From Cherax quadricarinatus (Eukaryota; Arthropoda; Malacostraca; Decapoda; Parastacidae): a stretch of DNA of 64,000 nt. Both the position numbers and the translations under genes were made by a program. This document shows, in pieces, positions 10,163-18,364 of the stretch. Numbering within the stretch: position 1 is the first letter of the stretch; each line of letters starts with the position of its first letter. Under the pieces are notes generated by a model that was given only the letters and a program-made list of their open reading frames with translations, made no database searches and was not told where the DNA came from. The stretch lies in assembly GCF_038502225.1 (NCBI RefSeq), contig NC_091303.1, forward strand, positions 31,639,914-31,703,913, read 5' to 3'.

Positions 10163-11267
10163 TATACATACACATACATATACATATATATACTGGATTT
10201 ACTTTAAGAAAATCAAAATTTTAAATTTGTATTTCTTTGTAAAGTTTACAATGTGAGGTTTACATATTACAAAATATAAAGTACAGGTACAAAGAAAGCC
10301 CCTAGCAGGCCTAGGCATTTCAGGCGGACTAATCCTAATTCTTACTGATTACTCTATATTGATACAGGTTATGGAGTGGTACATTATAATGCTAATTAAT
10401 TCACATTATTACAAAAGCTAGGTAATCAGGAATTTTATAAGATTTGTAGTAGTGAGGTAGCAAAAAACAATAGTATTACAATTGGTATATTATAGTAATG
10501 GGAAGGGTTTATCTTGGTATGCTACAATGATTTTGCAAAATTGAAAGCCCATATATAGCAGAGTATTATAAGCAAACTTAGTGCTAACTTAAGATTAAGA
10601 AGGCAATAACAATTTTAGGAATTTTATGTTTACAGTTAGAGAATTTTGTTTCTGATGTGTTCCTGATGTTGATGATAGGCATATGTAGTTTTCACATAAT
10701 TAGTTGATGTTGGGATGCGTTGTGGAGGGGAGATGTTTTTTAATGGTAATTTTGAAAATGTTGGCTGAGTTAGTACATCTGGAGATTTCCAGCAGGGAGA
10801 TCCAGATTTTGGGCCCTTTTATCCTAATTTTAGGAATAAAAGTATCGTTGACTGTTGGTGTGAAGGTTATATGCAGCCTTAATGATTTTCATGCAGCCAC
10901 CGAAAGGCTTTAAGATAAAGCAACTAATCAAGTATAACTTAGGTAGGCAGTGAATCAGTTCTTCATTGGGTTAGGTATTTGTTGAATGTTGTGTTTGATA
11001 GCAGGATGGGCACAGTCATGGGTAAATTTTCACTGCTGTATAGAGAATAGTGTCCATTTATTGATGGAAGGTATTGCAGTTACTTGGGTGTATGTTACTG
11101 ACATTATATTTTCATTAAAACTTCTAAATTGTAGTATCTTTAGAATACTATAAAATATTAATTGTTGATTGGTTTAAATATATATATATGTGATTTTGTT
11201 TATCATATTTGATGTTGTTCAAAATTGGGATTAGAGGGAGCTACTTACATGTTGATGACTATTACAG
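10163..11267. other. Host intron sequence without recognised features
   Basis: AT-rich and not obviously repeated elsewhere in the window, apart from short TA/CA runs at its left edge. No coding exon could be supported. It precedes the CHERP exon and is probably the end of the upstream intron. Confidence 0.5.
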
Positions 11268-11393
11268 CAGCAGCTCAGAGTGGTGGCTATGCTGGTGCTC
11301 CTCCACAGCCACAGTTTCCCCCTCCACCAGGAACTGCTCCATCAATACCTTCAGCCTTGGATTTCAACCAACCTCCACCAGGTTTTCCTCCAG
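11268..11393 (+). CDS. CHERP: CHERP homologue, coding exon (proline-rich segment)
   Basis: The frame reads AAQSGGYAGAPPQPQFPPPP and ends in DFNQPPPGFPP, followed by the donor GTATGA, leaving one base of the split codon. The acceptor is a run of AG choices (TTACAGCAGCAG), so the start could be 11268, 11271 or 11274 without changing frame. The assignment comes from continuity with the diagnostic exon at 43074-43332, where the split codon completes to Gly and the PPPGFP motif recurs. In animals CHERP is a nuclear, U2 snRNP-associated splicing factor, also linked to ER calcium homeostasis, with SURP, CID, proline-rich and G-patch regions. Only the proline-rich part is seen here. Confidence 0.7.
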
Positions 11394-11737
11394 GTATGAT
11401 ATGACTTGTTTGTTTTTATTTAACCCTTAAACTGTTCACATGTAGATATACGTTGACGTGCGGCAGGCTCCGAACGTAGATCAACATTTTGTTTTTCATT
11501 CCTTCAAAATTGGCGTGATATGCTGGGGTACCGTGTAGTAACATCAGTTAGTTCCAGCTCCATCTTGGGTCAACAACATGGCAAACCCCCATGATTCACT
11601 GACGCCTCGTCGTATTAACACTACTATTCTCGGAAAGTGATACAAAATGCAAGTTTAGTGGTTTTGACTCCGATATAGCCACTAAAGATCAAGGAATTAG
11701 TGAAACTTTTGTTAATAACCCAGATGACCCTCAGGCC

Positions 11738-12842
11738 ATGACCTCTGGGGTAGCCAATGTGGATAGTGTGGCCATACCAGACCCTCGGCCCAAGACTTCT
11801 AAGGTGGCCAGTGTGGCCACAACAGACCCTCAGCCCAGCACCTCTGGGGTTGCTAGTGTTACTTCCCAAAGGCAACTCCGCAAGAGAAAATTATCATTTT
11901 CCATGCGTTTGGGTGATAACGATAGTGAAAGTGATATAAGTGACGATGATGAAATCAGTTTTATGCTGATAGACGATTCATCGAGTGAAAGTGATTATCA
12001 TTATTCCCCAGTGAAATGTACTTTCAGGCATCGTAACCTCCGTTCATGCAGTGTGCCATATGCAGTCGGTGGCAAGGGTCGTATGAGGTCACAATCCAAA
12101 ACCCCAGCCACTGATAGTGATAGTGATGATGAAGGTGAATATGCTGGGATGGAGAAAGAGGGGGGTGGCATGGTGCCTGGGTGGGTGGATGGGTGGGCAG
12201 ACAAAGGACTGACCGGCACCCTCTCAACCATGTGCTGCCTCCACTGCTGTCCCCCCTCCTGCTCCCCCATGCCCCATGCCACAGGTCCACCCTGCACCAT
12301 CTGATTGTGAATGGAACTGGACAGAAAGTACACCATTTGTGCCACATCCTTTCAGTTTTGATGCCAGTGGAAGTGTCATCATGCCACACTGTCCCATCAC
12401 AAATGAGTCTACAGAGTTAGACTATTTTCAACTATACTTTAATGAGCTAATAATGAACCTAATTGTTACCCAAACCAACATGTACTACCAGTATACAATG
12501 GACCACACAGATGTTTCAGAGTCTTCACAGCTGTGCAGGTGAAAAGATACAACTGGGGCTGAAATGTATTTATTCCTTGGCACTGTCCTGCTTATGCCAC
12601 ACACATATAAGAACAATATAGCACACTATTGGTCCACAGACCACTTCATCAGTACTCCAGTCTTCCGTGACCTCCTTCCCTGCAACAGATTCACTCTGTT
12701 GCTACTAATGTTGCACTTCTCAGACAGGAATACGCCAAACAGAAATGACCTCTTATACAAAATCCAGGAATTGTTTATGTAACTGAAGCAAAAATTCATT
12801 GCCTACTTTTATCCATTCAAGAACGTTGTTGTTGACGAGTTC
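11738..12842 (+). pseudogene. piggyBac transposase, 5' part (broken)
   Basis: The Ser/Asp-rich N-terminus (for example SDSDISDDDE-like and DSSSESD runs), a basic RHRNLRSCSVPYAVGGKG segment and later ELDYFQLYFNELIMNLIV and LLPCNRFTLLLLMLHFSD are homologous in order to the intact protein at 18851-21178. A frame change near 12270-12304 and stops near 12540 and 12780 break it. The text reaches the first catalytic Asp region (KNVVVDE) and is then cut by the CR1 insertion. Confidence 0.85.
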
Positions 12843-12978
12843 TTGGATAATATTGTGCGCTATTGGGCCGTGCGGACGTGCTGCGCAGTAGCTCCTGATT
12901 GAGTTGGCTTTTGCGCAGTGTTGACGTGTACTTGGCTCTGTGAAGACCTGTTTGCGCGCTCTCTAGAATTGAAGCAAG

Positions 12979-13815
12979 ATGCCCTCCATCGAGCAACTTT
13001 ACCAACAGCTTAAGGAAGAACTGAGGTTGGCGAATATGGAAATTCGGCGACTGACCGAGGAAAACAAAAAGATTCGGAGTAGTCCTCCTGTTTTGAGTCC
13101 TCAGGTCAAGAAGGGAAACTGGTCAGTGGCTGGACAGCAGGGAAAGAAGTTGACGATCAAGAAGACGAATGGAAAGGTAGAAACGATGAAGAAGAAAGAG
13201 ACTGCCGTGGAAACTGTTGTGGAAACATCCAATACATTCTCAGTGCTACCCGACGAATGTGAGTTGACTACTGGGAACGACACGACGAAAGACATTAAGG
13301 AAGGTAAGAATATTGTTGTTGTTGGGGATAGCCAAGTTAGGTATATGGATAGGGCGTTCTGTTTGAAGGACAGGAGTAGGAGACAGAGAGTTTGCTTTCC
13401 TGGGGCTGGGATGGAGGATATTGTTAGCCGTCTGGATGACATCATGAGAGGTAATGGGAGCAATCCTATTATCTGTCTCAGTGCTGGAGGCAACGATGTT
13501 GGCAGACGTAGGAGTGAGGACCTGATTAGCAGGTATAGGTCAGCAATAGAAATAATTAGAAGTAAGGGTGGGAACCCTCTCATATGTGGTATTTTGCCAA
13601 GGAGGGGAGTTGGAAATGAATGGTTGTCCAGGGCAATTGGTGTCAATTGCTGGCTGGACAAATACTGTAAGGAAAATGCGGTAACATTCATAGACAACTG
13701 GGACCTCTTCTATGGCAGAAATGACATGTATGCTAGGGACGGGATTCACTTATCTAGGTGTGGGGTGGGAGCACTGGCAACTGCAGTGGAGGGAGCAGTT
13801 AGGACTTTAAACTAG
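12979..13815 (+). CDS. CR1 ORF1 protein with SGNH/GDSL esterase-like domain, 278 aa
   Basis: The N-terminal 30 residues form a charged coiled-coil-like helix (EQLYQQLKEELRLANMEIRR), followed by a Lys-rich linker. From about residue 110 an SGNH-hydrolase fold is indicated: block I VVVGDSQVR with nucleophile Ser118, block III GGND with Asn172, and block V DGIHLS with Asp254 and His257. Esterase-type ORF1 proteins are known in the CR1 clade, where they probably act in RNP or membrane association; the exact role is unsettled. All four catalytic positions are present, and the stop is 14 bases before the ORF2 ATG. Confidence 0.9.
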   Translation: MPSIEQLYQQLKEELRLANMEIRRLTEENKKIRSSPPVLSPQVKKGNWSVAGQQGKKLTIKKTNGKVETMKKKETAVETVVETSNTFSVLPDECELTTGNDTTKDIKEGKNIVVVGDSQVRYMDRAFCLKDRSRRQRVCFPGAGMEDIVSRLDDIMRGNGSNPIICLSAGGNDVGRRRSEDLISRYRSAIEIIRSKGGNPLICGILPRRGVGNEWLSRAIGVNCWLDKYCKENAVTFIDNWDLFYGRNDMYARDGIHLSRCGVGALATAVEGAVRTLN

Positions 13816-13829
13816 GAATAGTTAGTGGT

Positions 13830-16769
13830 ATGGGTTTTGGCAGGAAAACTGTGAAGTCCCAGTGTAGTAATATTACGAGTTCTAGGGGAACTAGTAATAA
13901 TAAGAACGAGATAGATATTGAAAAGCCAGGGACCTTGGGTGATAAGGACAGTAATAGGTTTAGTAGAAAAATAGAAATGAGCAGGAAGGGTAAAGAGAAA
14001 GGAGAGTCTTTCAATGTTTATTATGCTAATTGCCGTAGTGCTAGGAATAAGATGGACGAGTTGAGATTAGTTGCTAGTGTAGGTAACATTGATGTATTTG
14101 CCTTAACTGAGACGTGGTTTAATTCAAAAAGTCGGGACATGCCTGCGGAATGTCATATTCAGGGTTTTAAATTGTTCCAAGAAGATAGAAGTATTGGGAG
14201 GGGGGGTGGGGTGGCATTGTATGTCCGAGATCGCTTGAACTGTTGCATAAAAACGGGTATTAAGTCTGAAGTAACACATACAGAGTCTGTTTGGATAGAA
14301 TTTTCAGAGAGGCATGAAAAACTGATTTTAGGAGTGATATACCGTCCCCCAAACTTAGATAGGGACCAAGGGAAACTACTATGGGAGGAAATTGTTAAGG
14401 CCACAAGGCACGATAATGTAGTAATTCTAGGAGACTTTAACTTTAGTCATGTTGATTGGAATTTCTTGACTGGGAATTTAGAATCATACGACTTCTTAGA
14501 AGTATTTCAGGATTGTTTTTTGAAGCAGTTTGTGACAGAACCTACAAGGGGAAATAGCCTGCTTGACTTAGTTATGTCAAACAATGAATCCCTTGTTAAT
14601 AATTTAGAAATTTCAGAGGAACTGGGTGCTAGCGACCACAAATCAATCACATTTAGCATTGAATGGAAGTACGATAGTAGCGATAATTCAGTAACAGTCC
14701 CAGATTTTCGCTTAGCAGATTACGATGGGCTTAGAGAACACTTATCATCTGTTGACTGGGGTAACGAAGAGAGCTATCAATATGACAGTTTTCTGAACAC
14801 TATACATGCTGCTCAAGGAGCGTTTATCCCATATAAAGAAATTAGATCAAATAGAAATGACCCAAAATGGATGAATAATAGGCTCAAATATCTACTAGGG
14901 CATAAGAAAGGAATTTATAGGCGTATCAAAAGAGGTGAGGGTCATCTTATGAATCAGTATATTGACATTAAGAGGGACATTAAAAAGGGGATAAGAAAAG
15001 CTAAAAGGGACTATGAAATTAAAGTTGCTAGGGATTCTAAAACTAACCCAAAAAGTTTTTTCCAGGTCTATAGAACAAAAGTTAGAGATAAGATAGGTCC
15101 CCTTAAAAATAACTATGGGCACCTTACTGACAAAGAGAATGAAATGTGCTTGATTTTAAATAATTATTTTCTCTCAGTTTTTACACAGGAAGACACTAAC
15201 AATATTCCAGTAATTAATTTTTACAGTGGGCTAGAAGAAGATAAATTATGTAACATCACAGTCACTAGTGAGATGGTTGTGAAGCAGATAGACAGACTGA
15301 AGCAAAATAAGTCGCCGGGTCCTGATGAGGTTTTTTCAAGGGTTCTTAAGGAATGCAAAATGGAACTCTGTGAACCATTAACTAATATTTTTAATTTATC
15401 TCTTCAAACAGGTGTAGTGTCTGATATGTGGAAGATGGCTAATGTAATTCCTATTTTTAAAACAGGGGACAAGTCGTTACCGTCAAATTATCGCCCAATA
15501 AGCCTGACCTCAATTGTAGGCAAATTACTAGAGTCAATTATAGCTGAGATTATAAGAAGCCATCTCGATAAGCATAGCTTGATTAATGATACTCAGCATG
15601 GATTCACAAGAGGCCGGTCTTGTCTAACTAATTTATTAACTTTCTTCAGTAAAGCTTTTGAGGCTGTTGACCACAATAAAGAATTTGATATTATTTACTT
15701 AGATTTTAGTAAGGCTTTTGATAGAGTTCCGCACAATAGACTGTTAAAGAAAGTGGCAGCTCATGGCATTGGGGGAAAAGTGCTCTCGTGGATCGAGTCA
15801 TGGCTCACTGACAGGAAGCAGAGAGTGTCCATAAATGGGGTTAAGTCCGAGTGGGGATCTGTAACAAGTGGCGTTCCACAGGGATCAGTCTTGGGCCCGT
15901 TGTTGTTTATAATATATATCAATGATCTTGATGAGGGAATTACTAGTGATATGAGCAAATTCGCCGATGACACAAAGATAGGTAGGATAATTGATTCAAA
16001 CGTAGATGTTATGGAACTTCAGGAGGATTTAAACAAACTCCATTCTTGGTCAGAAAAGTGGCAGATGCAGTTCAATGTAGATAAATGCAAGGTTCTGAAG
16101 CTTGGGAGTGCCCATAATCCTAGTACTTATAAGTTAAATGATGTAGAACTTAGCCATACAGATTGCGAAAAGGACTTGGGGGTTATGGTGAGCAGCAACC
16201 TTAAACCAAGACAGCAATGCCTAAGCGTACGTAATAAGGCAAATAGATTACTGGGATTTATATCAAGAAGTGTAAGCAACAGAAGTCCAGAGGTCATACT
16301 GCAGCTTTATACATCATTAGTAAGGCCTCACCTAGATTATGCAGCTCAGTTCTGGTCTCCGTATTACAAAATGGACATAAATTCGTTAGAAAATATTCAG
16401 CGTAGGATGACTAAATTAATACATAGCATTAGAAATCTTCCTTATGAAGAAAGATTGAAGACTCTTAAGTTACATTCACTTGTTAGACGAAGAATGAGGG
16501 GAGACCTGATCGAAGTGTATAAGTGGAAGATAGGTATTAATAAAGGGGATATTAATAAGGTCTTGAGGATGTCTCTCCAAGAGAGAACCCGCAGTAATGG
16601 ATTTAAATTAGATAAGTTTAGATTTAGAAAGGACATAGGAAAGTATTGGTTTGGAAATAGGGTAGTTGATGAGTGGAACAGTCTACCTAGTTGGGTTATT
16701 GAGGCTGGGACTTTGGGTAGTTTCAAATCTAGGTTGGATAAGTACATGAGTGGGAGGGGTTGGATTTGA
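13830..16769 (+). CDS. CR1 ORF2: APE endonuclease and reverse transcriptase, 979 aa
   Basis: An APE-type endonuclease lies at about residues 60-280 (YYANCRSARNK, ALTETW, VIYRPPN, ILGDFNFSHVDW, GASDHK). The reverse transcriptase follows at about 490-780 (KSPGPDEV, YRPISLTSI, YLDFSKAFDRVPH, SGVPQGSVLGPLLF and the catalytic FADD at 711-714). A C-terminal region (LVRPHLDYAAQFWSPY and onward) is typical of CR1/L2-type LINEs. No stop or frameshift was seen. It nicks target DNA and copies the element RNA by target-primed reverse transcription. The true start could be a later Met such as that near 13977. Confidence 0.95.
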   Translation: MGFGRKTVKSQCSNITSSRGTSNNKNEIDIEKPGTLGDKDSNRFSRKIEMSRKGKEKGESFNVYYANCRSARNKMDELRLVASVGNIDVFALTETWFNSKSRDMPAECHIQGFKLFQEDRSIGRGGGVALYVRDRLNCCIKTGIKSEVTHTESVWIEFSERHEKLILGVIYRPPNLDRDQGKLLWEEIVKATRHDNVVILGDFNFSHVDWNFLTGNLESYDFLEVFQDCFLKQFVTEPTRGNSLLDLVMSNNESLVNNLEISEELGASDHKSITFSIEWKYDSSDNSVTVPDFRLADYDGLREHLSSVDWGNEESYQYDSFLNTIHAAQGAFIPYKEIRSNRNDPKWMNNRLKYLLGHKKGIYRRIKRGEGHLMNQYIDIKRDIKKGIRKAKRDYEIKVARDSKTNPKSFFQVYRTKVRDKIGPLKNNYGHLTDKENEMCLILNNYFLSVFTQEDTNNIPVINFYSGLEEDKLCNITVTSEMVVKQIDRLKQNKSPGPDEVFSRVLKECKMELCEPLTNIFNLSLQTGVVSDMWKMANVIPIFKTGDKSLPSNYRPISLTSIVGKLLESIIAEIIRSHLDKHSLINDTQHGFTRGRSCLTNLLTFFSKAFEAVDHNKEFDIIYLDFSKAFDRVPHNRLLKKVAAHGIGGKVLSWIESWLTDRKQRVSINGVKSEWGSVTSGVPQGSVLGPLLFIIYINDLDEGITSDMSKFADDTKIGRIIDSNVDVMELQEDLNKLHSWSEKWQMQFNVDKCKVLKLGSAHNPSTYKLNDVELSHTDCEKDLGVMVSSNLKPRQQCLSVRNKANRLLGFISRSVSNRSPEVILQLYTSLVRPHLDYAAQFWSPYYKMDINSLENIQRRMTKLIHSIRNLPYEERLKTLKLHSLVRRRMRGDLIEVYKWKIGINKGDINKVLRMSLQERTRSNGFKLDKFRFRKDIGKYWFGNRVVDEWNSLPSWVIEAGTLGSFKSRLDKYMSGRGWI

Positions 16770-16912
16770 GTGGGACTTTCACATCAGAGCTTATTTCTTG
16801 GGTGGCATTGAAAATTGGGCAAATGTTTTGTTAGTGGGATGAATTGTAAAGGACCTGCCTAGTATGGGCCAGCAGGCCTCCTGCAGTGTTCCTCCTTTCT
16901 TATGTTCTTATG

Positions 16913-17930
16913 TTGGTTCTGTTCAAGGGACAATATATATCAAACAATATATACCAAGCAAACGTAATCGCTTTGGTATAAAACTCTTTGTTGTGTGTGA
17001 CTGTGAGACTGGTCTTGTGTTGGATGTCATTATCTACACAGGGAAAAATACACTTGGCGATACCAGGCACATGTTGGGCATTTCTGGGGATGTTCGCAAG
17101 ATGATGGGGCCATACCTTGGCAAAGGTCATACAGCATATACAGACAACTGGTATACAAGCCCTATGCTCGCTGATTTCCTACATGTGAACAATACTGATA
17201 TATGTGGAACAGTGAGAAGAAGTAGAAAACACATGCCAAGGTTCACTGGCGGAAGTCTAGTGGAAGCGTTTCATGCCATTGACATCATGGCACTGATGTG
17301 GCATGACAAACGGGATGTGAGATTGCTGTCAACCATCCACAGAAACGAGATGGTACAAACACAGACTGAGCAGGTTCAACATTGAACCTGTTGTAAAGCC
17401 AGCTGCTGTCATCGACTATACGAACAATATGCGACTAGTCGACAAATGTGACATGATGATAGTGTTGTTGACTGTGTGTGTAGGAGTTGCAAATGGTATA
17501 TAAAAGTGTTTTTCCATCTTGTAGACATTGCAGTGCTCAATGCCTTCAACATATATGAAATAAAAACTGGGAAGCGACACCGATATGCAGAATTCACCCT
17601 CAATGCATCAAGCAGATAGCGAGAAAGTATGGTACCACACCTATACCTATTACTCCACAGCGACCTGTCACCCCACAACAGCAACCTGTCACTCCACAAG
17701 AAGAGGGGGGAAGTGCCCGACCGAATAATCCCTAACTGTCACTGCCTGGTAACATTACCATCTACTCCAAAGAAGAAGTACTCTCAGAAAAAGTGTGTTG
17801 TGTGTGCTTACACTAAATAGCAACTCCGAGTGTGAAAAGACACATGATACATGTGTCAGCAATGTGGGGTGGCACTCTGTATGAATCCATGCTTCTTGGA
17901 GTACCATACAGTGGTGGACTTCTAGAAATA
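16913..17930 (+). pseudogene. piggyBac transposase, 3' part (broken)
   Basis: The sequence resumes after the CR1 insertion with IYIKQYIPSKRNRFGIKLF, then AYTDNWYTSPMLADF (second catalytic Asp) and MALMWHDKRDV (third and fourth Asp). The frame breaks near 17385. A decayed Cys-rich C-terminus (KKCVVCAYTK, then CQQCGVALCMNPC across stops) is recognisable to about 17925. It is homologous throughout to the intact copy at 18851-21178. Confidence 0.85.
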
Positions 17931-18364
17931 TAAATGGGACTTGTAAATAACTTGTATATATATGTAAACAATAGTATGTGATTGAACCAGGTGTACAAAT
18001 TCATTTATCAGTGTGAACATGTGTGTTTGTGACAGTATGATTGCTAATTCAGCACCAAACATTTGTCTCAACAAGAATTGGCTGTGGTTATTATCATAAT
18101 ATGAAAACAACAAAAAATAGAAAAGATTTGGAAAACGATAAATGTTTATTATTTCTGCAAGCGGCAGTGCTCCATGTTGCTGACACCTCATCATTTAGCA
18201 CCAACTTCTCGGGCTTATATCTCGGTAAGTACTGACATTAAATTTTTTTTTTAATCTTATAACATTTATAAAAATGCGCTCTTCAATTAGGAAAAAAAAA
18301 ATTATTTTTCAAAATATTCGGAGCACTGTGCAGGTGAACGTATATCTACGTTTGGACAGTTTAA

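Larger units (their letters stand above)
12847..16912 (+). mobile_element. CR1-type non-LTR retrotransposon, apparently full length
   Basis: About 4.07 kb with a short GC-rich 5' leader, ORF1 (12979-13815), ORF2 (13830-16769) and a 3' UTR ending in TTCTTATGTTCTTATG, a two-copy 8-mer of the kind that ends CR1-clade LINEs. It interrupts the piggyBac gene between DEF/L and the GTIYIKQYIPSK segment. A possible TTGG duplication lies at the borders, so the exact ends are uncertain by a few bases. Both ORFs are uninterrupted, suggesting a recent insertion. Confidence 0.9.

Noticed and set aside
11209..11430. 73-codon ORF across the CHERP exon
   Set aside because: It is in a different frame from the CHERP reading and ignores the splice sites.
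13101..13697. 198-codon antisense ORF
   Set aside because: It is the antisense shadow of CR1 ORF1, which has clear SGNH motifs on the plus strand.
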